From Pseudoneurospora amorphoporcata (taxonomy: Eukaryota > Ascomycota > Sordariomycetes > Sordariales > Sordariaceae), in the NCBI GenBank assembly GCA_033297205.1, contig MU859075.1, positions 212,850 to 276,849 of the forward strand: DNA of 64,000 nucleotides, in the 5' to 3' direction. Positions within the stretch are counted from its first letter, which is position 1. Each line of letters opens with the position of its first letter. The translations under genes were made by a program, and so were the position numbers. Shown here one piece after another: positions 21,785 through 32,990 of the stretch. A model generated the notes under the pieces. It was not told the origin of the DNA, did no database searches, and saw only the letters and a list, made by a program, of their open reading frames with translations.

Positions 21785-24203
21785 TGGGTTGCAGAGCCTG
21801 ATTCCCGTGGGACATTTGGCATTCTTTCCACCTGTGTCGTCTGTGTTTGGACGGCTATCCATCTCAATGTTCCTGGACACAGAGAAGGGGCGATGAGACT
21901 GTACATGCGCAAGTGTGGCTGGGTGCTTTTGGGTCTACTGATTCCTGAGCTGGTAAGTTGAGTTCATGTCCATGTCCCTTGGTATTCGGGGAAAGTAAAG
22001 ATCGTGGCAGATTGGTCAGTTCGCTAACCTGAACAGATTGCGTATACCGCATTTCGCCAGCACCAGCAGGCCAAAAACATTGCAAGAGAAATGAATTCTT
22101 CAGAGGAATGGGGGTGTCCAAGCCCTACATTTGCCAAAGACAACGATGATAGTAGCTTACCTCAAACCGAGAAAAAGAGTAAGCGAAGGAGTCGCTTTCT
22201 GTGCGGCTGGAGATTGAAACAGCGCCAGAAGGACACCGAGGTAGGTACAGCCCAGTCTTCGTGAGATCGTTATCAAGTGATATGAAGGCTGACTTCGACC
22301 ATGCTTTTTATTTTTCGCGATCCATAGGCTTTCAGCTTCGACTCGTGGACTATTGCCATGGTTTCCTGGCAGTCATGGGAGGCTTTGCGCTAGAGATGAA
22401 CACCGATTATCAAGATCGTCAATGCAGGATCAGAAACTTCTTCCCAACGAGGCGTTCGACTGGAACTCAACGCACACGTCTCACCATAACATCACGTGGG
22501 CTTGAGTGCTTGAGGAACAATGGATATGGCCATCTTATCCCAACACGTTCTTTGGAGTACATACGAGACAAGAGCAAAGGAAACACAATGGCCAAAACAC
22601 TGGTATGCATACAAGGTGCGTAGAAACAATCCCATCGTCCCGTGGACTAGCTTATCATTGCAATGCCCGTGTGTTTTCACTAACCACATACCTTGGATGT
22701 CCTATTAGCATCGTTGTTTTGCATCCAGTGCTTAACACGCTTCGCTCAGGGCCCAGCAATCAGCCTGCTAGGGCTCAACACATTCGGCCACGCCATCTGC
22801 ACCCCCTTTATTTACATCATGTGGTGGCATAAGCCTCTCGAGATTGCCGAACCAGAGACGATAAACTTTGCAAACATGGACAACGTACCCCTGAGCCTGT
22901 CGAGACTCATCGAAGCCATGTGTGTCCGAAGTGAGCTGGACGGAGTGGCGGAGTCAGCTCACTTCTAGGAAAAGGAGAAGGCCTTTACCGTCAAGGTTGG
23001 GCACACATTCTCTGAAGCCACAAAGGACGTCATGGGGTCCATTGAGTGGGATGAAAAAGTGCCTCCGGATGTGCTTGTGTCCGCACTTCCTTTGCCAGGG
23101 TGGACGCATCAGCATCAACAGCCTGGGCCTACGGCGAATTATGAGCTTGCTCTTACCCCAAGCCCTTTTGCGTCTAGGCATCTGTACGGCCGACAAAAGT
23201 AAGCTGATATTCGCTTCGGTTCCACCCCACATCCGCTCAATTCACTCGGTGTGCCTTCGTCCGTTGAGCTCCAGGCTAAGTAGTTGACGACTAACGCAGA
23301 TCTCTCAACCTATCCAGCGGTCTCTTGGCCATGCCAACCTCGTACAACCTGCTGCAAGCTGTCCCCCTACCCTCCCCCCCCAACCCAAGGTGAAGTTGAG
23401 GTGTTGGGGGCAGGTGGCAAATACTCCGGCGCATGGACAGACGTTCGACATATATTCAATCCGGCCACACCCCATATAAGTACCGCACCTGCGACTGCCC
23501 CTGGCCTCCCTCCTGTCCGCTTACAGCTCGCCCATTCCGACGTCAGACGCTGGCAGCTAGCTCTCGGATACGGACGCCTCAACAGCGTCGCCAAGAACCT
23601 TCTAGTCGATCGGGTCCAAAACCTTTGCTTCATACATATGGAGCGGACTCTGGTGACCGATACATTACTTTCTACGTGGGCTTCGGCCTGTTCGGGCTCA
23701 TCTGCGGCGGTCTTCACTGTGTAGCATGGAACGCCCCGTTTGTTTCTGACCTCGAAAGGATTCTCTGGATGGTTTCGAGTGTAGCCATTACTTGTACCTC
23801 CCTTTTGCTGGTCCTTCTATCAGTCTGGACCAGATTCCCGCCTTTTTGGCTGAAGCCCGTGAAAATGCTGGAGCTTGATCTGGAGGTTTACGAAGGTCTT
23901 AACTTGTTCTATGGAAAATCAATGAGAGTGCTGGGTGTGTCAGCGGGAAGAAATTGTTGGGCTGTCATAGTGCCGTTGGGTGCGCTGGTACGAGGTGCGC
24001 TCGCTGCCCTCATCGTCTTGCAGGTTGTCGTTTTCTTTATCGTCGAGATATACTATGATCTTGCTGCCACTAGACTTCTCGCGCTCTACGTTCTGGCTAG
24101 GAGCTACTTGGTCATTATTTCCTTTGTCAACCTCGCTCATCTTCCTGACTCGGCGTTCGTGGTGCCGAATTGGTCGAAATATATTCCTTATATTGGATGG
24201 TGA
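21785..24203 (+). pseudogene. Fungal multi-pass membrane protein family member, probably inactivated
   Basis: Clear exons: 21785-21952 (W.AEPDSRGT...CVWTAIHLNVPGH), 22037-22240 (starting IAYTAFRQ), 22336-22615 (CHGFLAVMGGFALEM...RDKSKGN.MAKTLVCIQ) and 22709 onward (FCIQCLTRFAQG.AISLL.LNTFGHA...WWHKPLEI). Introns of about 84, 95 and 93 nt splice in phase, two with a CTAAC branch site. The 3' part ends GGLHCVAWNAPF...LARSYLVIISF...PNWSKYIPYIGW. I know these phrases from a large fungal family of integral membrane proteins of unknown function. Two breaks appear. A TAG at 22966-22968 is followed in the same frame by a coding-like stretch up to a GTAAGC donor at 23199. Near 23620-23650 the frame shifts between DVRRWQLA (frame of 23284) and GDRYITFYVG (frame of 23433). 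The first exon is not identified. Confidence 0.6.
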
Positions 24204-24451
24204 GTGATGCGATTTCTTTTGCAGATGTGCAGTACCTTTCGATATCGGAAAACAATAGATAATCAGCGTACATAGGTAGGAAAGGTGCAAGAAGAAGCTC
24301 CAATAATACGCGTCCTGCTTAGCATTGTACCAGGAGCGTAATGTCTTGGGGTTGGCTGGCAGAATAATAGGTCTCAATAAAGACCTCGACGGCGCCAACC
24401 TATAATTCCTCGGCCAATCTTCGCGTTGATGGGAAGGATGACATACTAGCC
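24204..24451. other. Short 3' flank before 5S copy 3
   Basis: About 250 bp that must hold the 3' end of the membrane-protein locus and the upstream sequence of the next 5S gene. No other feature is seen. Confidence 0.5.
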
Positions 24452-24459
24452 TTCATAAA
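24452..24459 (+). promoter_or_regulatory. TATA-like box of 5S gene copy 3
   Basis: TTCATAAA at -31 to -24 of the 5S start at 24483, the same position as in the other three copies. Confidence 0.7.
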
Positions 24460-24482
24460 GCACAAACCACATTCTAAAGAAC

Positions 24483-24601
24483 ACATACGACCATACCCAC
24501 TGGAAAACTCGGGATCCCGTCCGCTCTCCCATAGATAAGCCAGTGAGGGCCAGACTAGTAGTTGGGTCGGTGACGACCAGCGAATCCCTGGTGTTGTATG
24601 T
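24483..24601 (+). rRNA. 5S ribosomal RNA, dispersed copy 3
   Basis: A 119-nt gene identical to the copy at 6298-6416. A C and then a T7 tract follow the 3' end as the likely terminator. With copy 2 it forms an inverted, divergently transcribed pair around the decayed membrane-protein locus. Confidence 0.97.
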
Positions 24602-25614
24602 CTTTTTTTCGTTCGCTTTTTTTGCTGCATTTTTTTTTACCTCTTTTTGGCTACCTTGATAATGCATCTTTGATGTCCGTGTTCTTTGTTTCGTTGGAGT
24701 AGTATTTCTTTTGTTTTGTTTTGTGATGGTTTTGAGGTGAAGAGTTATGTCGCGGAAGTACGTATCGTCCCGATGCTGGTTTTGCTTCCTAATTCGGTTG
24801 TAGTGAAATGATTTGTACTTTTATCTGTACTTCCTTCTACAAGCTACAAAGACACTTTTGAGAGGGTATGATAAACTATATTGAAATTATCTATCTGCAT
24901 CAGACGAGATTTGTACATACATGCCTTCGTCTATAGACGACCATGCGACTTCCCCTCTCAGACGACCATTTCCATCTCGACTACCACCCTGGTAATGGAC
25001 ACGCGAGGCTCCACGATGGAAAGATCTCTACGAGCCATCTGTAGGCAAGTTCCTGGAACGTAGTAATGATCCGTTGCAAGTAAGAGATATTTAAAAAGGC
25101 TGATACCGGGAGGTCACAGGGACATCGACACTGGGATGCTGGCATCCAGATATGTGTAGCATGTTTAGCACAACAGTTTAGCCAGGGTCTCGGCCAGCGG
25201 AATTGTGTCAGTATCGATCATATACCCCATGGGCAACCCGAGAAGTTGGATCGCATGTAACTCTGAAATTTGGCAAAGTTCGACGAACTCGACGCCTCAA
25301 CATCATACTTCGCAACGCCATGCACAACCAGATTCACTGAACATCTACATGACATCACCGCAAACAGTGGTGGCGAAGTTGAACCAGCCCAACCCGGATC
25401 GAGACAGACATAAGCAAAGAATCAAGACATGTGAATGGTGAGCTTGACCACATATGTCTGTGATGTGTGATGATGATTTTTCTTATTTTCGAGCAGGTCT
25501 CTCTCTGAGAGAGATGTAGAAGTGAGGGGGGGAAAAGGATCATGATAGGATGGCTGGTGGGAAGAGCCAAGTCTAGACTAGAAAAGACTCTCGGCAGTTT
25601 CGCATGTGAACTAC

Positions 25615-25670
25615 AAATCCGGGGTACGCAAACCAAAATCCGGGGTACGCAAACCAAAATCCGGGGTGCG
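25615..25670. repeat. 21-bp tandem repeat, about 2.7 copies
   Basis: The unit AAATCCGGGGTACGCAAACCA occurs twice in perfect form and then as a partial third copy with one A-to-G change. Because 21 is a multiple of three, it reads as a repeated RTPDFGL peptide on the minus strand. No gene supports translation. Confidence 0.9.
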
Positions 25671-26536
25671 TGAATACACTAGGCTCAAGTGGTTTGGTAC
25701 AGATGACGGCAAGACTTGAACAACTCTGCAGGCATTTAACTTGTTAGCTTGGTACCGCCAGCCCACAACATTCAGGGGGGGTTGGATGTGAGAAAAGCGG
25801 CCATCTTTTGTACGAAAATTAAGGTTATCGCCACTTTGCCATTTCACCGCGCTAAGAGGTGTACAGTTTTGGGAATGGAAATTGGGGGCTTTCGGGTACT
25901 GTATGTAGTGTAGTGTACTGTAGAAAACTTGGGGAAAGGTGAAGAATCAAGATAGAGCCGAAGCTTGGCGAGAACGGTGCGAGTTCCTGTTGACGAAGGA
26001 GGTGGTGCAGCTAGAAGCTGGGCGCATCCGGGGCACATCTGGGGAAGTTCGGTAAAAGTGATTGCGCGGGAACCAACGGGAGTGGTCGAAACAAAGATCT
26101 GGACGAGCGGCCGGGCGACAGGATGGAGAGAGTTTACCGAGCGGATCGGGTACGACCCCGAGGCTCATCCTCCCTCCCTGCGAGTCCCACAACGAAGCAT
26201 GACCTGGATCGTGATCTCGTTCGCGGTGATCTTTGGGATAGCCCATAAAATAGTTTGTTACCGGATGATACCGGTTGATACCGGTAAACCGGACGTCTGT
26301 GCCTTGGCCCGGCCCCGAGATTCGGTTGGTTTTCTTGTCGTGGTTGATCTTCGGTCTTCTGTGAAACGCTTGAAAGAACGTGGTTCTCCCCGCAACAGCA
26401 GAACAGATGGCTCACCCCTGAATGAACGGGACGCAACTCCTGGCTTGTCGCCAATGAGAAGAGCCCGAGCATCAACCGCCTCACGCCGAGAACGCCGAAA
26501 AGGTGGTAATGGGGCGGGCGTCCGGACTACGGGGTT

Positions 26537-27016
26537 ATGGAGTCATACACTCTGGAACAACTCCGTACCGATATTTCCCAGAGTAGCTGTGAAAAACTGT
26601 CTGGATCTTTTTGAAAGACGCCTTCCTCGAGCGTCAAATATTCTGCTTGCAGATATTTTGGTCCATGTGCAGCTGATAATCAGTTTGATAAATGATGAAG
26701 TGCTGAGTGTAAGGAGAGTAAGCACTGCTTACGCTGTAACGCTCCTAGCTTTCAGCGGATTTCAAATACCGAGCCGGAGTGCAACGTCAGCGAGGACTTG
26801 GATCCCGTAAGCTTTGTAAGGTTATTATATGCAAGGGCCGTAATACGGCACGCTATCGTCGTCCACCCCCGGGCCCTTTTCGAAAGTAGCAAAGGACCAT
26901 ACGCTAACATAGTAGTTGATGATACCGTAAAGAGCTGGGAAACTTGGCAAAAGGCTGTTACTGTCCTCTTAGGATTGCGGCCTGTGGATGACAGGACAGT
27001 TGAGACGAGACGGTGA
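26537..27016 (+). CDS. Weak candidate gene, 3' part (two exons)
   Basis: A frame running through 26540-26708 (DLFERRLPRASNILLADILVH...NDEVLS) joins in phase to 26756-27016 (DPVSFVRLLYARAVIRHAIVVHP...TWQKAVTVLLG.RPVDD). The join crosses a 47-nt candidate intron with a GTAAGG donor and a CTTTCAG acceptor. Both sides read like ordinary protein, and the joined frame ends at a TGA. The 5' end is not resolved: the upstream part is open back to 25965 without a convincing ATG in frame, while the ATG at 26537 is in another frame. I do not recognise the product. It could be a real short-intron gene, a decayed one, or chance. Confidence 0.25.
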
Positions 27017-30000
27017 GGTTGCTCGCCACCCCCTTCCCATGTTGCGGGGAACCCAGTGCCCGAAGTTGACGACCCCAGCGCCAATCCTTGGACCAACGGC
27101 GGCCCCGCGATATCAATGACGCGAGGCTGGGGAAAAGGGAGCGACGGCGGGGCCATATCAGCATTGCTCGCGTTGCGGTGCGAGCCCGAGCGCGTTTTGG
27201 CGTACCAGCATCGCCAGTGTAAGCCCTAGGGTGCACTGCAGTGATGTGAGCCTGACCCTGTCTAGCGTTGCGTACCTTAGAGGAGCCTCTATGCGGTCAT
27301 AGCCGAGCCAGAGACCGGTACCGGAAAGTCATTACTATGGGTGGCTGCTACGGTAGCGAGGCATCGGGCTGATGATCCTGTAAAATGCTAGTGTAGTTAT
27401 CATGTTGATGTCTGCTACCTGTAAAAATCCCCAAATACAGTCGAGACAAGGCATTTCGAAAGCCCAACGTGCATTAGATACCGAAGCCCGTTGAAAGAGG
27501 ACAGCTGCGATATGCTAAGACCGAATCGGGACTAAGTGAAAGTAGTGGGGTTGATGGAGAAGAGCAGGCAGCATGGCAGTGTGGGGTAAAGCCTTGCGAT
27601 AAGATTGCGAGAGCACCGGCCGAATAGGCTCAGACCTCAATGTGGGCCGTGCACAAGTCGCCACGCGGCGGAGAGGTTACCTGACTCAAGGTACCTTGGT
27701 ACGAACTTCCTTTGTACCCGTTTGAGGTTGCGTCGCCTAGCGGGGACTCGGAGTTGAATGTTGAGGATTCGCTGCGGGACGGGATCCCAACCGAAACTTT
27801 GGTTTCTCCTTACATCCGTCCTAGCGGTTACGCCAAGAGCATACTTCAATGAGCCCGTCCGCCTTTAAAAAAAGAAAGTATCAGCTGGTCCCAATCTTGG
27901 ATTGCTTCTGGATTACCTGCAAGGCTTGTATCAACGTCTATCACCAGCTGATTCCCATGTCGTGGGGCTTCACCTCCCTTTTACCCCCTGGTGCCGATTT
28001 GCGAATACTAAACAAGCCCCTAGCAATACGGTACTACCTATGCAGAGTTGATGCACGCCATCTACGAAATGACTCGCGCCCACCCAATCATTTGGGCGAA
28101 TTGGCCGAAGACGCGGATGAGCCCGTGCTGTCCTTCCTCAGTCAAGCCGTCTCCCCCAGCGGACAACTACAGACCGGCACAGGATACATCAACCACACAA
28201 AACAACCGAATCGAACCGAATCTTGATGGCAGAATGCAACATGCCAGCAGCTGCCCGTTACCAATCTGGAGTCAATATCAGCAAGGCAGCACCAGAACAT
28301 CTTTGGAATTCTATACTGTTCAGGGGCTGAAATCGATGGGGACGACTGGAGATGCTGTGCAAGGCCCACTGTTAGGTAAGAACGCTACTAACAAGCCTAC
28401 ACTGCCACCTCACAACTCTTTCCATAAGACCCGACTTGGACGATGGAGACCTATATTTTTTACAACGTTTTCAAAAGCCTGCGGCTCGTAATTCCATTGC
28501 CCATCTCATGGCTTTGGGTCAGCTGTGAGATTTTGATATTTTTTTTCGTCAAGCAACTAGGTAGTCAGGGCAGTCCAGTCTACCGGGGCTCTACGGACGG
28601 CGGCGGCGCGTCGTAGCACGTACACCGCGTACTAACACCGCGTAACCGTCAGGGTCCAAGTGAATCCCGAGAAACCCCAAGCATGCAACCCGAGCAGCCA
28701 AAGAGTTGAAGGGTCATACATCTCCCCATGCTCTGGTAGACCTCCGTTACGGTGCGTAACGCCAGACGACCCAAGCCATACAATGCGTCAAGGGGATAAC
28801 CAGGTAGGACCTGGCATACAGGATTGTGCGCTACTGTAAACCTGACATGGTATCTGGTAAGGTAGGTAGCTTGTCGGGTCTGAGCAACATGGTTCTTCCC
28901 CTTCTTGGGGTCAGCTTCCCTATACACATGGACCTCCACAGTCGCGTCGATTACTTCCCATATCAAGCAAACCAAGAAAGCCATCGATGGTGAGAAGACA
29001 TCGGTAAAAAGATGACTATACAATAGAAGACTACGATGGAGGCCACAAACGCTTATGGCCAGGTGCACCAATGACTTCAGCCCAACACAAATGAACTGAA
29101 CCCCTTTTCCAAGTGCCAGTCGTTAGACCCAAATTGTCCCAACAGCAACTGCATCACGCTAGAGATTAATATACTACGCCGTTACGACCCTGCGGATATG
29201 TATATGCGGTCGATTTAAACAGTTCCAGTTCATTCCACAGCCAAGAGCGAAGCGATTTGAAAGGTTCGCCCGATCGAAGGGTTACTTCTAGTTGCCCAAT
29301 CAGGAAAGCGCGCGAATCGGAGTCTTGACCTTCCATTGACTGGACACTTTCTACCTTGGTCGTCGAAGCTCGATGACAAAAAAAGATGGAGGGGCAGCTC
29401 GGGACTCTTCAACTCCTGAAGAGACATCGGAAACCACGGGCTCTTGACATTCCTGTCTACAAGAGACAGCATCCCGCTCACAAAGGAAGTGAAGAGCCTC
29501 GGAAGTGTGGGTAGGGTTCAGTTCGATTCCGTTGGAGGTCACGGTCACTCAGCCTCGGGCAGATGGAGAATCAGTGACCGGGTACCTCACTGGCCATGTC
29601 TCTCCGACTGTACGCTGACGCTGGGGCTCCGGTTCGGCCGTCACCCGCGGAGCCCTTGAAGCAAAGTCAACCTCCAGACGGGATGCATCCCCAATCCCAA
29701 CCCGAGTCCCGTCCAGGTCCCAATGGCCCCAAAAGAATGGGACCACCTCGAGCTAGGTCATCCACACGGCCGACCCTAGCAGTGTGCCAGTGGCCCAGCC
29801 GTAGTCAGTCAATCCGTACATCATTCACGGTTACATCCTCTATCCATGCAGCTCTCCATGGCCTTCTCCATCCCGGCGGGTATGCGACGTTTTGGTGGTG
29901 GTTTTGGTGGTGCTCGGTGGTGCTCATAATACAAAAGCGCATCGGCCCCCGTCCTTGTCCTCCCTTCCTTCTGCCTGCTGTACCTGTACACCAACCTATC

Positions 30001-30283
30001 CTGCCTGTTGTCCTCTCCTTTTTTCCTCTTTGCCCTTTTTTATCCCAATCTCCTCTCTTTGGGTTGCGAGACCTTGGCCTCCCGTCAGCCGGCCACCGTG
30101 ATCCATTCACTGCTCTGCCTTGTCTTGCGTCTTTGATCGAGCCTTTTCAGCACCGAATCTGCCTTGCCTAGAGCTGCTTCTATCTCGCATCTTTTCCAGC
30201 GAAGCGCAACATTGCTTGCGACCACCAGCACAGACACTTTACATCTTATCATCACCACCCAGAACAAGCACACCACAGCCACC

Positions 30284-32990
30284 ATGTCTGTCAGCCCTGA
30301 TTCCTCCGCGGCAGTAGTGCCCGAGGCTCACGTTGTTGGGACCTACCGTAAGTTTTTGGAGCCCCCCAGAACCCCAATTGACCGCGCTGGCTGGCCGTCA
30401 GGAGACGCTATGCGCTCTGAAGACTCTCGTCAGGAGATTAGAGACTCCAACACGAGATTCGGCCGGCCGTGGAGTTGCGCCGAACAGGCCAGCAGGGTCT
30501 TGAGTCAGGCAATTTGCTAACCTTGTATTCTCTCTTTTAGACCCCCCTAAGGAGATGCTTGAGAGTATGTCACCTTCAAAAAAGTCCCAATTTGCATTTT
30601 CGTAACCCCATGGTGGATGCCGCCCCCAACTAAAGAAGTTGTTGGGGTTGATTCGGTTATGGTCACTGCGGGGAAACTCGCCTAGGACCAAGCGAGGGAA
30701 AAGAACACGCAAAATTGCTAACTGCCGGATTACCACAGACCACCCAAGCAAACCTCATCTTGCCAGTGAGTAAACCCCCTAAAAACTCCGTTACCCGGAG
30801 GCCCCTACTATTCCATTCCCCCGCACAAGGCAGCATTCGCGTGTCCTCCCCGCCGCGCCGGTTTTCGGCGACTGCTACGCTACGCGCACTTCCCCCTGTT
30901 TTTTTTTCTCTCTACGTCCAACTCAAAGGTGTCGGGTCCACGAACCCCTCATCTGGTTCAACACGCCTACCGGATACCGGACCGAGCCATTGACCCAATT
31001 CCTTTGTGCTTGGGCTAATATTAATATGACTTTGCGCCAGGCTTCGAGGAGTACCAGAAGTTGTACAAACAGTCCATCACCGAGCCCGATGTGTTCTGGG
31101 CTGAGCGAGCCCGCGAGCTCCTCTCGTGGAGCAAGGATTTCCAGACTGTCCACAGCGGTTCCCTCGTCAACGGTGACAACGCTTGGTTCCTAGAGGGCGA
31201 GCTCAACGCCTCCTACAACTGCGTCGACAGACATGCCCACAAGGACCCCAACAGAGTCGCCATCATCTACGAGGCCGACGAGCCCGGTGAGGGAAGGAAT
31301 GTCACCTATGGCGAGCTCCTCAGGGAGGTCTCCAAGCTCGCCCATGTCCTCACCAACTTGGGCGTTCGCAAGGGAGACACCGTCGCCATCTACCTTCCCA
31401 TGATTCCCGAGGCCATCGTTGCCCTGCTTGCCTGCAGCAGAATCGGCGCCATCCACTCCGTCGTTTTCGCCGGTTTCTCCTCCGACTCTCTCCGCGACCG
31501 TGTCGTCGATGCCCAGTCCAAGGTCGTCATCACCACCGATGAGGGCAAGCGCGGTGGCAAGCTGATTGGCACCAAGAAGATCGTCGATGAGGCTCTCCAG
31601 CAGTGCCCCGATGTCCGCAACGTGCTCGTCTACAAGCGCACCGGCGCCGACATCAACATGACCCCCGGCCGTGATCTCTGGTGGCACGAGGAGGTTGAGA
31701 AGTACCCTGCTTACTACACCCCCGTGGCCATGGCCTCTGAGGATCCTCTCTTCCTTCTCTACACCTCTGGTTCCACTGGCAAGCCCAAGGGTGTTGCTCA
31801 CTCCACCGCTGGTTACCTGCTCGGTGCTGCCATGACCGGCAAGTACGTTTTCGACATCCACGACGGTGACAGGTACTTCTGCGGTGGTGATGTCGGCTGG
31901 ATTACCGGTCACTCCTATGTCGTCTATGCCCCGCTCCTGCTCGGTATCTCGACCGTCGTTTTCGAGGGTACTCCCGCCTACCCCAATTTCTCCCGCTACT
32001 GGGACATCATTGAGGAGCACAAGGTCACCCAGTTCTACGTTGCTCCCACTGCCCTGCGTCTGCTGAAGCGCGCCGGTGACCACCACGTCCGCAACGAGAT
32101 GAAGCACCTCCGTGTTCTCGGCTCCGTCGGTGAGCCCATCGCCGCTGAGGTCTGGAAGTGGTACTACGACGTGGTCGGCAAGGGCCGCGCCCAGATTTGC
32201 GACACCTACTGGCAGACCGAGACCGGTTCCAACGTCATCACCCCCCTTGCTGGCGTTACCCCCACCAAGCCCGGTTCCGCCTCTCTCCCCTTCTTCGGTA
32301 TCGAGCCCGCGCTTGTCGACCCCGTTACCGGCGAGGAGATCCACGGAAACGACGTCGAGGGTGTCCTGGCCTTCAAGCAGGCCTGGCCCAGCATGGCCCG
32401 CACCGTCTGGGGTGCCCACAAGCGCTACATGGAGACCTACCTCCATGTGTACAAGGGCTTCTACTTCACGGGCGACGGTGCTGCCCGCGACCACGAGGGC
32501 TTCTACTGGATCCGCGGCCGCGTCGACGATGTCGTCAACGTCAGTGGCCACCGTCTCAGCACTGCCGAGATTGAGGCTGCTCTGATTGAGCATCACTCTA
32601 TTACCGAGGCTGCTGTCGTCGGTGTTGCCGACGAGCTCACCGGCCAGGCCGTCAACGCTTTCGTTGCCGTCAAGGAGGGTACCGAGATCAACGACGCTCT
32701 CCGCAAGGAGTTCGTCACCCAGGTCCGCCGCAGCATCGGTCCCTTCGCTGCTCCCAAGGCCATCTACGTCGTCCCTGATCTTCCCAAGACTCGCTCTGGC
32801 AAGATCATGCGCCGCATTCTGAGGAAGATCGTTGCCGGCGAGGAGGATCAGCTTGGTGATATCACCACTGTAAGTTTCAGTCCACAACCCCCGAATAGGT
32901 GCATGCAAAGTACTAACAAATGGAAAACAGCTCTCTGATCCCAGCGTCGTTGCCAAGATCATCGAGACCGTCCACGAGCAGCGCAAGTAA
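30284..32990 (+). CDS. Acetyl-CoA synthetase (667 aa)
   Basis: It converts acetate, CoA and ATP into acetyl-CoA, AMP and pyrophosphate, and is needed for growth on acetate (facA in Aspergillus, acu-5 in Neurospora). Five exons: 30284-30347, 30541-30564 (24 nt), 30739-30765 (27 nt), 31041-32869 and 32931-32990. The introns are 193, 174, 275 and 61 nt; three show GCTAAC or TACTAAC branch sites. The spliced start reads EAHVVGTYHPPKEMLENHP, as expected for the family. The adenylation motif YTSGSTGKPKG lies near residues 279-289. YWQTETGS and GEPIAAEVWKWYY follow, and the C-terminal SGKIMRRILR carries the catalytic, acetylatable lysine near residue 630. Length fits the usual 650-680 aa. The product is normally cytosolic/nuclear, but the in-frame sequence upstream of the ATG resembles a mitochondrial leader (see findings). 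Confidence 0.97.

Larger units (their letters stand above)
24602..30283. other. 5.7-kb gene-poor stretch with one weak candidate
   Basis: Apart from the possible two-exon gene around 26.5-27.0 kb and a 21-bp tandem repeat at 25615, I see nothing supported. The frame at 27849-28226 (125 codons, ATG start) has no motif. The last kilobase (about 29.6-30.28 kb) is pyrimidine-rich and is probably the promoter and 5' leader of the acetyl-CoA synthetase gene. Confidence 0.5.

Noticed and set aside
22931..22968. 38-nt intron that would remove the TAG in the membrane-protein locus
   Set aside because: Too short for a fungal intron, and splicing it shifts the frame into a stop within about 20 codons.
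29500..29560. GTTCGATTCC, resembling a tRNA T-loop
   Set aside because: No acceptor or anticodon stems can be formed around it, and the flanks of the loop do not pair.
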